64,000 nt of DNA from assembly GCF_963667985.1 (NCBI RefSeq), contig NZ_OY764081.1, positions 1,647,599-1,711,598 of the forward strand, read 5' to 3'. This DNA comes from an uncultured Methanocorpusculum sp. (GTDB lineage Archaea > Halobacteriota > Methanomicrobia > Methanomicrobiales > Methanocorpusculaceae). The notes beneath the pieces are model-generated. The model did not search any database, was not told where the DNA came from, and saw only the letters and a program-made list of their open reading frames with translations. Below, piece by piece: positions 15,913 through 28,191 of this stretch; positions within the stretch are counted from its first letter, which is position 1, and each line of letters opens with the position of its first letter. Both the position numbers and the translations under genes were made by a program.

Positions 15913-16941
15913 TTATGCCTGAACAAAGGTCAGGAGTTCCTTTCCATTCTCGTCGGTGATGATTAAGTGTGAATCAACGATCGAGTAACCTGCTGCATTT
16001 TTAAGCGCAGCGAAGAATGCAGACTCGGCCTGCATCTGCTCTTCGGTTCCGGCCATCATTGTGGAGATGACGTCATCGCCGATAGAGAGGGTGTTCCCGG
16101 ATGTTGTGTAGGACCCGCCGTAGACGTTGACTGGTGCCTGACCTCCGAACGAACCGTTGGGGTTGAAGGTAACGGTGACATTATTATCGGAGGCAAGGAG
16201 CCATTTTCCAACGATTGCCGGCGTTTTTGTGAAGGTTAGAAGGGTAGTGCCGCTTTTGTCAGAGAGAACAAGCGATCCGTCAACAATCTTATAGCCGGAA
16301 ACGTTCTGAAGAGCTGCGAAGAATGCAGATTCCTCCAGCATCGGCTGTTCCTCTCCAGCAATCAGCGTAGACCCAATCGCAGAGAAGACAAGCCCATTGT
16401 TAGCGGAAAACATGTAAGTACCAAAGTAGAGGTTCACCGGAGCGCGACCGTTAACCGTGCCATCTGGAAGGAAATTGATAGTCACCGCAGTATTATTATC
16501 AAGGATCCAACTACCGGTTGGGATGCTTGCTGCATCAGCAAAGGTCAGGAGGATTTTCCCGCCACTGTCCGTCATAACCAAATTACCATCAATGATCGTA
16601 TAGCCGGTTACGTTTTTGAGCGCATTGTAGTACTGCTGCTCCTGTGTCATCAGATTAGCAGGACCCGCCATTTTAGTTGATCCAATATCGCTGATGCTAC
16701 ATTTTCCGTCAGGACCAAGGGTGATCTTACCAAAGTAGTTATTTACCACGCTGTTTCCGGAGATATTTGAGTCGTTTATTCCAAGAGTAATATCACCAAT
16801 GACCGATACATTGTCACTACCGATACCTGTGAGAATCCAGCTCCCATCAAGGGATTCGCTTTCAGGACTGATGCATCCTGCAGCAAATATTACAGCTCCG
16901 ATTATTACGAGAGCTGAGAACACGAGTGTTGTGTGCTTCAT
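15913..16941 (-). CDS. Secreted lipoprotein with three META-like repeats
   Basis: 342 residues. The signal peptide MKHTTLVFSALVIIGAVIFAAGC ends in a lipobox (AAGC), so the mature protein should be lipid-anchored outside the cell. The rest is three repeats of ~100 residues, each starting with a GSWILT/GKWLLA-type strand and ending with a common block: ALKNVTGYTIIDGNLVMTD, ALQNVSGYKIVDGSLVLSD and ALKNAAGYSIVDSHLIITD, each followed by LLTF. This resembles the META domain (HslJ-like), found in bacterial envelope proteins, here triplicated. Function unknown. A perfect 7-bp hairpin lies 16 bases upstream of its start. Confidence 0.85.
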   Translation of the reverse strand: MKHTTLVFSALVIIGAVIFAAGCISPESESLDGSWILTGIGSDNVSVIGDITLGINDSNISGNSVVNNYFGKITLGPDGKCSISDIGSTKMAGPANLMTQEQQYYNALKNVTGYTIIDGNLVMTDSGGKILLTFADAASIPTGSWILDNNTAVTINFLPDGTVNGRAPVNLYFGTYMFSANNGLVFSAIGSTLIAGEEQPMLEESAFFAALQNVSGYKIVDGSLVLSDKSGTTLLTFTKTPAIVGKWLLASDNNVTVTFNPNGSFGGQAPVNVYGGSYTTSGNTLSIGDDVISTMMAGTEEQMQAESAFFAALKNAAGYSIVDSHLIITDENGKELLTFVQA

Positions 16942-16956
16942 ACATTATTATTAGAT

Positions 16957-16977
16957 GCCAGACGTCATAAGTCTGGC
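16957..16977. repeat. Inverted repeat before the META lipoprotein start
   Basis: GCCAGAC (16957-16963) and GTCTGGC (16971-16977) form a perfect 7-bp stem with a 7-base loop, 16 bases upstream of the lipoprotein ATG on the minus strand. It could be an operator or a 5' untranslated hairpin controlling the gene. Confidence 0.5.
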
Positions 16978-17129
16978 TTTAACTACGAATTTATTACCAG
17001 TTATTATTGAATAATTTTAGAATATATTTTGATATTCAATACATTTATTAGAGATACCAACCAGCATTCCAAAGCAGAGAAAAATGAAAGATACGTTAAT
17101 ATCCAAGAATTACTAAACAACATGTTTGT

Positions 17130-17417
17130 ATGACTACTAATACTGATGAGATCGTTGGTACATGGCATGCAGATCAGGAATATTACGACCTTGGGGCCTA
17201 CTTTAATCTGAAATACGTGTTCGTTTCCGATGGAACGGTGACCGAATTTTGGTATGATGCGAACGACGGTACTCTCCAGAAGCAGTTTGATCTGTTTTGG
17301 AATAAAGACGACGAAGGTGAGTATACGCTGACTGACGGAAAAGACTATCGCAGATATATGATTTCCGATGACAAGCTCTGCGACGTAGATTTTTTGCTGT
17401 ATTACCACAGAGAATAA
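17130..17417 (+). CDS. Small acidic protein of unknown function (95 residues)
   Basis: MTTNTDEIVGTWHADQEYYDLGAYFNLKYVFVSDGTVTEFWYD... A GTW strand followed by alternating beta-strand segments suggests a small lipocalin-like or META-like barrel. It is rich in Asp, Tyr and Trp and has no signal peptide or cysteine motif (one Cys near the end). The pattern is protein-like rather than random, and it is divergent from the META lipoprotein, which also begins with a G-W strand. I do not recognise a family. Confidence 0.6.
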   Translation: MTTNTDEIVGTWHADQEYYDLGAYFNLKYVFVSDGTVTEFWYDANDGTLQKQFDLFWNKDDEGEYTLTDGKDYRRYMISDDKLCDVDFLLYYHRE

Positions 17418-17526
17418 CATTATTTTTTTCTTTTCCCTTTCCGGCCCGATGTATGCAGGATACTCTTACTGTATCCGGATAAAACACACAGGAAAACAAA
17501 AACAACAAAACAGCTCACGCTCTATA

Positions 17527-17561
17527 CAAAAAAATCACAAGAAAACATTTCAAAAGAATAA
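17527..17561 (-). terminator. T-rich terminator of the rRNA operon
   Basis: Just beyond the 5S 3' end the minus strand reads TTATTCTTTTGAAATG and then TTGTGATTTTTTTGTATAG. Runs of T without a hairpin are the usual archaeal transcription stop signal. A converging plus-strand gene ends at 17417. Confidence 0.55.
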
Positions 17562-17567
17562 GGGGGG

Positions 17568-17690
17568 GTGCAGCGTTGACAACTTCCCGAGAATTCGCAT
17601 ACCTCAGTACAATAGCCGACGTAAGAGAGCTTAACTGCCGGGTTCGGAATGGGTCCGTGTGGAGCCTCTCTGCTATGGCCGCATGATCCC
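17568..17690 (-). rRNA. 5S ribosomal RNA
   Basis: The minus strand contains GCGGCCATAGCAGAGAGG, CCCATTCCGAACCCGGCAGT and TTAAGCTCTCTTACG, the conserved 5S core, followed by GTACTGAGGTATGCG and GGGAAGTTGTCAACGCTGC. Ends are approximate: they are set by pairing of GGGGG at the 5' end with CCCCC at the 3' end. It starts only a few bases after tRNA-Cys. Confidence 0.93.
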
Positions 17691-17693
17691 CCA

Positions 17694-17765
17694 AGCCAAG
17701 TTCCCGATTTGAACGGGAGTAGAGTTGCTCTGCAGGCAACCGCGTGGCCGCTCCGCCAACTTGGC
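17694..17765 (-). tRNA. tRNA-Cys (GCA)
   Basis: The reverse complement folds as GCCAAGT/ACTTGGC acceptor stem, anticodon arm GTTGC-CTGCAGA-GCAAC with anticodon GCA, and T-arm CCCG-TTCAAAT-CGGG. The discriminator base is U, as expected for tRNA-Cys. It lies between the 23S and 5S genes, immediately before 5S, and has a TATA box upstream. In many euryarchaea tRNA-Cys instead follows 5S. Confidence 0.95.
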
Positions 17766-17800
17766 ACAGTAATCTGGCATAATATATAAGCAGTTACTGT
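17766..17800 (-). promoter_or_regulatory. Internal promoter for tRNA-Cys and 5S, flanked by an inverted repeat
   Basis: A TATA box (CTTATATATT on the minus strand, 17781-17790) is centred ~21 bases before the tRNA-Cys 5' end. It is bracketed by ACAGTAA (17766-17772) and TTACTGT (17794-17800), a perfect 7-bp inverted repeat. A second TATA-like CTTTATAAAC lies just upstream. tRNA-Cys-5S may thus be transcribed independently of 23S. Confidence 0.5.
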
Positions 17801-17819
17801 TTATAAAGGATATACCTTG

Positions 17820-17848
17820 ATAGGTTTTGCATTCGGATAACGTCTGGG
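17820..17848 (-). other. 23S pre-rRNA processing stem, 3' strand, with bulge-helix-bulge
   Basis: ATAGGTTTTGCATTCGG (17820-17836), a 3-base bulge, ACGT (17840-17843) and TGGG (17845-17848) are complementary to 21124-21152 on the other side of 23S. The 4-bp ACGT helix flanked by offset bulges is the bulge-helix-bulge cut by the archaeal splicing endonuclease to release pre-23S rRNA. Confidence 0.75.
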
Positions 17849-17999
17849 CACAGCGGATACTGCAATATATGCCGGTAGGAGACAATTCTCAAGAGGATCA
17901 AAGGCACATTTTCATGATGCCAATATCCATCTACCACGCATTCCATTGGAGTAACCAATCATCCATTGTGTAATCATCGAGGCATACCATATTCAATTA

Positions 18000-20925
<2,926 letters not shown>

Positions 20926-21267
20926 CCGATGTTCCAAAGCTCGGAACATCGAAGGGTATGTCGATGATTGTTTTTGATGATTGTTTGTTACAACAATGTA
21001 TTATTTGTGGTAAATGGAATATGCAGCATCATGCTTATGTGCTGTTGCCAGGGTCCCTTTGTCTCTCTTAAAGTGTGTCGATACCGACAAATATACTTTC
21101 AGTAAAGAAAGGTTCCGCTGATACCCATTTAACGTCCAAATGCAAAACCTATACACAGCCTCAAAGAGTCAATGACTCTCGGCCCTTCCCCGGTAACTCG
21201 CGTTTCCGGGTGCATTGGTAACCGCAACCGGTGACAAAGATAAACTTTGTCACAGCCGGTTACGGAG
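20926..21267 (-). other. Internal transcribed spacer between tRNA-Ala and 23S
   Basis: 342 bases without a gene. It holds a hairpin GATGTTCC/GGAACATC next to the 23S 5' end (about 20929-20952), the 5' strand of the 23S processing stem (21124-21152), a palindrome AGAGTCA-A-TGACTCT (about 21164-21180) and a strong hairpin AACCGG...GACAAAG/CTTTGTC...CCGGTT (about 21220-21260). These are RNA-processing structures. Confidence 0.65.
21124..21152 (-). other. 23S pre-rRNA processing stem, 5' strand
   Basis: CCCA (21124-21127), ACGT (21132-21135) and CCAAATGCAAAACCTAT (21136-21152) pair with 17820-17848. Offset bulges flank the 4-bp helix on each strand, giving a bulge-helix-bulge site. Confidence 0.75.
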
Positions 21268-21340
21268 TGGACGCGTGGGGATTTGAACCCCAGGCCTCGG
21301 CGTTGCAAACGCCGCGCTCTTCCAGCTGAGCTACGCGCCC
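21268..21340 (-). tRNA. tRNA-Ala (TGC) in the 16S-23S spacer
   Basis: Reverse complement: acceptor GGGCGCG/CGCGTCC with discriminator A, D-arm TAGCTCAGCTGGAAGAGC, anticodon arm GGCGT-TTGCAAC-GCC with anticodon TGC, and T-arm TGGGG-TTCAAAT-CCCCA. tRNA-Ala in this spacer is the usual euryarchaeal arrangement. Confidence 0.97.
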
Positions 21341-21413
21341 CTCACACATAATATTAATTCGTTTGTTATGTACTGTTTAACAAACCATACAGCGTGAGTA
21401 TGATATTGATGTG

Positions 21414-21478
21414 TTGGAATTGTGACGATTGTACGGTTCATTGAAATGACCATGCTAATTCAGTCATACAGGTTGTGT
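21414..21478 (-). other. 16S pre-rRNA processing stem, 3' strand
   Basis: TTGGAATTGTG...TTCATTGAAATGACC...GGTTGTGT downstream of 16S is complementary over ~60 bases, with bulges, to 23024-23086 upstream of 16S. This is the long stem that brackets mature 16S in archaeal pre-rRNA. Confidence 0.75.
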
Positions 21479-21492
21479 TTGGATCATTCTTT

Positions 21493-22959
<1,467 letters not shown>

Positions 22960-23023
22960 TACTATTTTTTACTTTTCTTTCTTATAGGCACACAGTTGTT
23001 GTTTCTACGACATAATCACAAAA

Positions 23024-23086
23024 ACACAACCGTATGAAAGGAATCAGCGGTCATTTCAATGAATGTCCGCATCGCCACAATTCCAA
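23024..23086 (-). other. 16S pre-rRNA processing stem, 5' strand
   Basis: ACACAACCGTATGAAAGGAA...GGTCATTTCAATGAA...CACAATTCCAA pairs with 21414-21478 on the far side of 16S, apart from small bulges. Confidence 0.75.
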
Positions 23087-23170
23087 CGTCAGGACCAACA
23101 ATCACTCCGGCCATTACCGGATGATTCGCGTTTTGTCCTCCACTTAAACAGCTCTACTATATCGGCATCG

Positions 23171-23396
23171 GATGCTTATATAGTCTTCGAACCGAACTCA
23201 CAAAACACAGGCAAACAACTTGCCTGCATCCCGGAGCTCGGTTCGTGAGCCTTGCGAGGTAACATAATTACCCCCAATCACTTATAAACCCACCGAAACA
23301 GTGAAGCAACATTCCCAGGAGTTTTCCCGGAACTTGCCTCTCGAATCAGTCGGTTTGTGAGGTAACAATGTAGGAGAAACGTGCTTATAAACTAAA
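23171..23396 (-). promoter_or_regulatory. Tandem promoters of the rRNA operon
   Basis: Three TATA boxes on the minus strand: TTTAGTTTATAAGC (about 23383-23396), TGGGTTTATAAGTG (about 23280-23292) and GACTATATAAGC (about 23174-23185). For the first two, the sequence GTTACCTC lies with the same spacing, ~22 bases downstream of the box centre (23359-23366 and 23256-23263), and is followed by related CACAAACCG/CACGAACCG. They therefore look like a duplicated promoter plus start site. Multiple promoters fit the high demand for rRNA. Confidence 0.65.
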
Positions 23397-23435
23397 CGGA
23401 ATGAGGTCAATAGCAAGACCAGAAATATCATTATC

Positions 23436-23912
23436 TTGAACCACGCAGAAGAAAATAAGAAAATAAAAACACAGGATAAACTACCCGTGCCAAAAAATGA
23501 AATAACCCTTAGCGAAGTCCGTTCGTGGAATACAACCGAAATCGTCGACCTTTATCGAACCGGCGGATGGTGGGACATGGGATGGAGCACAGACTGCATC
23601 GCGCAGATACTACAAGGAAGTTTCATCTTCATAATTGCCCACGACACGCAGAATCGCGCAGTTGGAATGGGACGCATCATCGCCGACGGAACAGCAGACG
23701 GATACATTCAGGACGTAGTCGTCTTTCCCGAATATCGCGGACGCGGGATTGGAGAGCGCATAGTTGCAACACTTCGACGCCTGGGATCATTGCACGGCCT
23801 TACCTGGATCGGACTCATCTCCGCACCCCAAAAAGAATCAATCTACCTCAGAGCAGGCTTCTCTGAAATGAAAAACTACACCCCCATGCTCTTTGAAAAT
23901 GAAAAAAACTGA
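23436..23912 (+). CDS. GNAT-family N-acetyltransferase
   Basis: 158 residues from a TTG at 23436; a GTG at 23487 (VPKNEITL) is an alternative, with a GGAT motif ahead of it. The acetyl-CoA-binding motif A is VVVFPEYRGRGIGERIVATLRRLG (about 95-118), followed by a C-terminal strand SIYLRAGFSEM. The N-terminus up to ~20 is hydrophilic and not conserved-looking. Substrate is unknown. Its 3' end overlaps the start of the DUF2156 gene, so the two form a unit; both are acyl/aminoacyl-transferase-like GNAT folds. Confidence 0.87.
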   Translation: MNHAEENKKIKTQDKLPVPKNEITLSEVRSWNTTEIVDLYRTGGWWDMGWSTDCIAQILQGSFIFIIAHDTQNRAVGMGRIIADGTADGYIQDVVVFPEYRGRGIGERIVATLRRLGSLHGLTWIGLISAPQKESIYLRAGFSEMKNYTPMLFENEKN

Positions 23913-24801
23913 TTTCAAAAAAATAACGCTCGCTGACAAACGCCTTATCGACGACTACTTCCGGCGATTTCCTCAGTATCACTCGGAACACAACTTTCTC
24001 ACTCTTCTCTGCTGGGAGCATTACTCCCATTGCGAATATGCCGTGATAAATGATCACCTGATACTTTCCAACATGACCTGCGGACAATGCACATGTCATG
24101 CACCAGTCGGTGAATTCGACCCGGCATTATTCGAAGAACTCCTGCAGTTCGCCAAAAAACATACAGGTGACTGCGCAGTTACCTTCCATGAAGACAAATA
24201 TCTCCCGTACATGAAACTCTATCATCCTGAAACGCCCGTGTATCAATCACGCGGCTGCAGCGATTACTATTACAGAACAAAAGAGCTTGCAAAACTTGCC
24301 GGACAAAAATACCTCAACATCCGAAAACAGATCAACCAGTTCAATACCAAATACCAGTACACTGTTGATCCAATCATCCTGGAAAGCATTCCAGAGATTC
24401 ATGAGATGCTCGATAAATGGAGCGACGCCAAAAACACCGATACGAACTCAGTTCTCGATGAAGAAGTGGGAGCCGCGCACGCCGCATTGGATAAATGGAC
24501 TGAACTTGAATGTGAAGGGCTGATCATCCGCATCCTTCCCAAAAACAAAATAGGGGCCATTGCCATTTGGGGCGAGATGAATAACGAGACTGCCGTCATC
24601 CATTTTGAGAAAGGCATCTCGCAGTACAAAGGCATCTATAAAGTCATCAACCAGGAGACCGCGAAAACACTATTAGGGAAATACAGCTGGATAAACCGCG
24701 AGTCCGACATGGATGTTCCCGGACTTCGCGAGGCAAAACTCCGGTATCATCCCGAGAAATGTGCGAAGATCTGGTACATCAAACGAAAAGAGATCCTTTA
24801 A
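23899..24801 (+). CDS. DUF2156 (LPG-synthase C-terminal-like) protein
   Basis: 300 residues from ATG 23899 (MKKTDFKKITLADK); a TTG two codons earlier is less likely. Matches the GNAT-like DUF2156 family: FRRFPQYHSEHNFLTLLCWEHY near 20-45, a Cys-rich segment NMTCGQCTCHAPVG, KYLNIRKQINQF near 138-150 and EGLIIRI...GAIAIWGEMNNETAVIHFEKG. This domain occurs at the C-terminus of lysyl-phosphatidylglycerol synthases, where it transfers an aminoacyl group, and in stand-alone proteins of unknown role. There is no membrane domain here, so lipid modification is not implied. Confidence 0.85.
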   Translation: MKKTDFKKITLADKRLIDDYFRRFPQYHSEHNFLTLLCWEHYSHCEYAVINDHLILSNMTCGQCTCHAPVGEFDPALFEELLQFAKKHTGDCAVTFHEDKYLPYMKLYHPETPVYQSRGCSDYYYRTKELAKLAGQKYLNIRKQINQFNTKYQYTVDPIILESIPEIHEMLDKWSDAKNTDTNSVLDEEVGAAHAALDKWTELECEGLIIRILPKNKIGAIAIWGEMNNETAVIHFEKGISQYKGIYKVINQETAKTLLGKYSWINRESDMDVPGLREAKLRYHPEKCAKIWYIKRKEIL

Positions 24802-24816
24802 CCGTCGCTTCAACAT

Positions 24817-24873
24817 CCGTCTGAAAAAATGTACAGATCCCTGTGGAGCCCACAGATATTATTAGCCAGACGG
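24817..24873. repeat. Nested hairpin before the tRNA G10 methyltransferase gene
   Basis: CCGTCTG (24817-24823) pairs with CAGACGG (24867-24873), and inside it CTGTGG (24841-24846) pairs with CCACAG (24850-24855). It fills the 88-base gap between the DUF2156 gene and the methyltransferase. It could be a transcription signal or operator. Confidence 0.45.
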
Positions 24874-24889
24874 CACATGTATAAAGCGG

Positions 24890-25843
24890 ATGAACCTGTT
24901 GTTTGAACTCTCCGGAGAGAACCAGCCATTGGCAGTTGCCGAGATCTCCTGTGCGGGTAACGTGACCCGTACGGAAAACGGCATTGCCATAGCTGAAGTG
25001 AATGATCCGGAAAGAACGACACGGCTCGCACAGACGCATGTAGTCATGCGTCTCCTTGGAGAATGCGATGCATCAAAGGAAGACCTGGAAAGGCTCCTCG
25101 ACCATCTCGCGCTCACAGCCCCGGGCAGATTCTGCTGTCGGGTAAGAAAGATTCATCCTGTCACCGTCAATGCATCCCAACTGGAACTCGAGCGCATGAT
25201 GGGACAAAAAATTCACGGGACTGTTGACCTGAACACTCCCGATGTAGAATACCGTGCTGTCTTTACCAACGGCAGATGCTTCTTTGGAGAAGTCCTGCAC
25301 ACCATAGACCGCGGATCGTATGCCTATCGAAACCCCCAGAGAAGAGCATTCTTCCACCCGGGCGTCATGATGCCCCTTATGGCACGAACCATGGTCAATC
25401 TGACCCATGTCGAGCCGGGAGAGAAATTGTGCGACCCGTTCTGCGGAACCGGAGGCATGCTTCTTGAATGTGAAATGATGGGAATCGAAGCGATCGGAAG
25501 CGACTACGACCCCGAAATGCTTATCGGATGCAAACAGAATCTGCCAAACGGAGCCTGCATCCGAGCTGACGCAACAAAGATGCCCTATCCAGACGAAGCG
25601 TTCGACGCAATCGCAACCGACCTGCCGTACGGTCAGTCGACCACGATTGGAGCCGAAAGCATCGACACCTTGTACACGGAATCACTCAAGGAAATCAGGC
25701 GTGTCCTAAAACGGGGAGGCAGGGCAGTCATCGTGACTCATAAAGACATCAGACCTCTGGCAAAAGATCTCTTTGAAATCGTTGGTTACTACGAACAGAG
25801 GGTGCATAAAAGTCTCACGCGAAGGATACTCGTCCTCGCATAA
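24890..25843 (+). CDS. tRNA (guanine-10-N2) methyltransferase, THUMP-domain (archaeal Trm11/TrmG10)
   Basis: 317 residues. An N-terminal THUMP-type RNA-binding region (about 1-140) precedes a Rossmann methyltransferase. Catalytic features: FFHPGVMMPLMARTMVNL (about 152-169), motif I LCDPFCGTGGMLLE (about 180-193), and motif IV TDLPYGQST (about 237-245), in which (N/D)PPY-like residues hold the guanine amino group. Archaeal homologs make m2G/m2,2G at position 10 of tRNA. The ATG at 24890 follows a TATA-like ATGTATAAAG by only a few bases, so the promoter may lie farther upstream. Confidence 0.92.
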   Translation: MNLLFELSGENQPLAVAEISCAGNVTRTENGIAIAEVNDPERTTRLAQTHVVMRLLGECDASKEDLERLLDHLALTAPGRFCCRVRKIHPVTVNASQLELERMMGQKIHGTVDLNTPDVEYRAVFTNGRCFFGEVLHTIDRGSYAYRNPQRRAFFHPGVMMPLMARTMVNLTHVEPGEKLCDPFCGTGGMLLECEMMGIEAIGSDYDPEMLIGCKQNLPNGACIRADATKMPYPDEAFDAIATDLPYGQSTTIGAESIDTLYTESLKEIRRVLKRGGRAVIVTHKDIRPLAKDLFEIVGYYEQRVHKSLTRRILVLA

Positions 25844-25878
25844 AATAAAAGTATGAAACAGACAAGCGGAGAGTTGTA

Positions 25879-27096
25879 ATGCTCTCGTGGATTAGTGAGC
25901 AGTTCAGCCACTACAAGCCCGACCGGGCAATCGCAGTGAGAGCTTTGCGTCACATGCGTCCGGCAGAACGCAAAAACCTTTTTTCGGACGACATCATGCT
26001 GATGCGAACCGCCGAAGGATACTGGTTTGAGAATCTCATATATGAGCAGCTCATCAGAATTGCGGAAAAAACCGACACCATCAAAAAGATTGTGAGAAAA
26101 GGCGCCGACGTCCCAAAACACCGTGAAAAAATCAGACTCGGCGTAAACGGAATATACTCTGCGGAAAAAGGCGACATCAGAGTCAGAGGGAACGGACAGG
26201 ACCTGGCAGAGGTGGATCTCCTCCTCTTCGATAAAGATAAGCAGGTCGTCTTCAGCGAAATTGTGACGAGTCCCGCCGATCTCAAAGACCTTAAAGCAGA
26301 GATCATTTATAAGAAAAAACTGTTCGGCTACATGTTCAATCAGGAACATGTGGGATTCATCCTTTTCTCCTCAGTTGACATCTCCGGAACGCAGGTCGTA
26401 AGAAGGCTCGTGGCCGATCCAGATAACGTATACATCGGAACCCATGAATGTGAAGTCATGAAATCCTGTCTCAAAGGTCTCCGAATCACATCATTCCAAA
26501 AACAGCCGGAAAAAAATCCAGTACTTGTTCCCAGCGAGACCCTAAAGATACGGGAATTCGATTACAAAAAACTCCACGACGATGCACTCACCAAACTGTT
26601 TTTTGCGATGGATCACAATATGACGCCGGATCAGTACTTCTCGGATCCTTCCGTCTCACCCCTTGTCAAAAAAGTAATCTGCGGCGGGCTGTATCCTTCA
26701 GCAATCAAGGCGCTGGTTGCAAATTATGGCCTTCGGGTAAAATCCGAGGTTCTCGACGCCGAGTCTCTTCAGGAAAATTATACCAGAGTGATCCTCGCAG
26801 TTGATTTTCCCGAGATGTCTCCCGTGATTTATCTCAAACCAAAGAAACAGCGGACGTATCTGAAGATGGTTCCGGCAAAGACAGGCGGATTCAAATACCA
26901 ACGCCCCACTCCATCGAGAGTTGGATTCTATTTATGGCTTGAGGCCACCAAACCGGCTATCGGAGCGGAACGGGCGCTTTCCGTTCTGGAATACTGCAAT
27001 ACCCCCCTCAAAGACAGGATGGCCGAATCCGTCCCCCGCCTGCCGGACGGTTCGGTTCCAAAACAGCAGTATCGCCCGAGAAGAAAGCACAAGTAA
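25879..27096 (+). CDS. Unknown 405-residue protein with a nuclease-like core
   Basis: I do not recognise a named family. Residues ~95-160 (GNGQDLAEVDLLLFDKDKQVVFSEIVTSPADLKDLKAEIIYKKKLFGYMF) have the beta-strand/acidic pattern of PD-(D/E)XK nucleases: an Asp in EVDLLLF, then a Glu in VVFSEIVTS. The usual Lys after the Glu is absent (E-I-V). The C-terminal third is basic and ends in RPRRKHK, suggesting nucleic-acid binding. No signal peptide or membrane segments. It lies 35 bases downstream of the tRNA G10 methyltransferase gene and may be cotranscribed, hinting at an RNA-related role. It converges on the MFS gene with no gap. Confidence 0.7.
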   Translation: MLSWISEQFSHYKPDRAIAVRALRHMRPAERKNLFSDDIMLMRTAEGYWFENLIYEQLIRIAEKTDTIKKIVRKGADVPKHREKIRLGVNGIYSAEKGDIRVRGNGQDLAEVDLLLFDKDKQVVFSEIVTSPADLKDLKAEIIYKKKLFGYMFNQEHVGFILFSSVDISGTQVVRRLVADPDNVYIGTHECEVMKSCLKGLRITSFQKQPEKNPVLVPSETLKIREFDYKKLHDDALTKLFFAMDHNMTPDQYFSDPSVSPLVKKVICGGLYPSAIKALVANYGLRVKSEVLDAESLQENYTRVILAVDFPEMSPVIYLKPKKQRTYLKMVPAKTGGFKYQRPTPSRVGFYLWLEATKPAIGAERALSVLEYCNTPLKDRMAESVPRLPDGSVPKQQYRPRRKHK

Positions 27097-28191
27097 TCAA
27101 TTACTCTTTTTTAAGGCAGAGGCATAACACGGGCAGCGGACGATAAGAAGTCCGCCGAGCAGAACTAGTGCCCCAACAAGAATGAATACTCCAAGGTATC
27201 CCATTGGGAAAACGATTAAACCCGTAAAAAACGGCAGTGCCGCCATTCCAGCATACTGCATCGTTGTTAAAAGACCGTTCATCATTCCCTGAGGGTGAGG
27301 AGTGCCCGCAATATAATTCAGAACCGCGACCGAGATTACGCCAAACACGGCACCGACAAGGATCATACCGATCGGGGTAAAGAAAACCAGAGGAACCGAG
27401 ACTGCGAGAATGAATGCCGCACGCCGGATAAATCCTAACGAGTCCTGAAGAGAAAAACGGGATACTGCGTAGATGCAGACGGCCGTAGACACACTCATCA
27501 GCGCAGTCACGACGCCGGAAATTTCTGCAGAATACCCTGACATCTCCGGATACATACTGATGACGACGCCGGTCGCGCCGGTGAAAATAAACAGAGCCGC
27601 CCAGAGCCACTTATGATAGAGCGCGATCGAAAAGATCATGCGAACCGGTATCTTTACAGAGACAAAACCTGGATCCTCACGGAAAAATACTCCTGCAAGA
27701 AATGCGGATCCGGTCAGGACGCTGAACACAAGCACACCGGCATACGGCTGGATGACTGCAAGAATCCCGGGAATTACAAGACCCGCAACCATTCCTACAT
27801 TCATCAGTGCAAGATACATCCCGGAAAGTTTGGTATGATCAATCTGCGAATTGACATAGGAGAGAGACGATGATACGAACATGCCGGTAAAGAGGCCTTC
27901 CAGAAATCTGAATCCTACGGTCAGGAGAGGATCTCCCGTAAACAACCAGATAAGAAGACCGGATGCAAACGTTCCCGCAAGACCAATCTTAATGAGAGGA
28001 GCACGGCCGATTTTATCAGAGACCCAGCCGGCAGGAAACACCATGAAAAACGCGCCTAAAAAGTAGGCTGAATAGACCGCACCCTGGACCGCAGCATCCG
28101 AAGTAATAAGTGCCAAAACCGGGACAACGGCATTCGAGAGGGCCATAGCGGCAAAAGCCCCCAGATATACGGCAATTCTGGAAATGTTCAT
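27097..28191 (-). CDS. Major facilitator superfamily transporter
   Basis: 364 residues with about 11-12 hydrophobic segments. MFS signature between TM2 and TM3: FPAGWVSDKIGRAPLIKIG (about 54-72), the GxxxDRxGR-type loop. A shorter hydrophilic loop follows TM6 (FREDPGFVSVKIPVRM). The substrate cannot be predicted; drug or metabolite efflux is common for this size class. Its ATG abuts the top6A stop (28191), so it is the last gene of the topoisomerase run, probably by cotranscription rather than function. Confidence 0.9.
   Translation of the reverse strand: MNISRIAVYLGAFAAMALSNAVVPVLALITSDAAVQGAVYSAYFLGAFFMVFPAGWVSDKIGRAPLIKIGLAGTFASGLLIWLFTGDPLLTVGFRFLEGLFTGMFVSSSLSYVNSQIDHTKLSGMYLALMNVGMVAGLVIPGILAVIQPYAGVLVFSVLTGSAFLAGVFFREDPGFVSVKIPVRMIFSIALYHKWLWAALFIFTGATGVVISMYPEMSGYSAEISGVVTALMSVSTAVCIYAVSRFSLQDSLGFIRRAAFILAVSVPLVFFTPIGMILVGAVFGVISVAVLNYIAGTPHPQGMMNGLLTTMQYAGMAALPFFTGLIVFPMGYLGVFILVGALVLLGGLLIVRCPCYASALKKSN

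Larger units (their letters stand above)
22960..23435. other. rRNA operon upstream region (leader and promoters)
   Basis: 476 bases between 16S and the GNAT gene. It holds the 5' strand of the 16S processing stem and three TATA boxes facing 16S (minus strand). No protein gene is seen. Confidence 0.7.
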
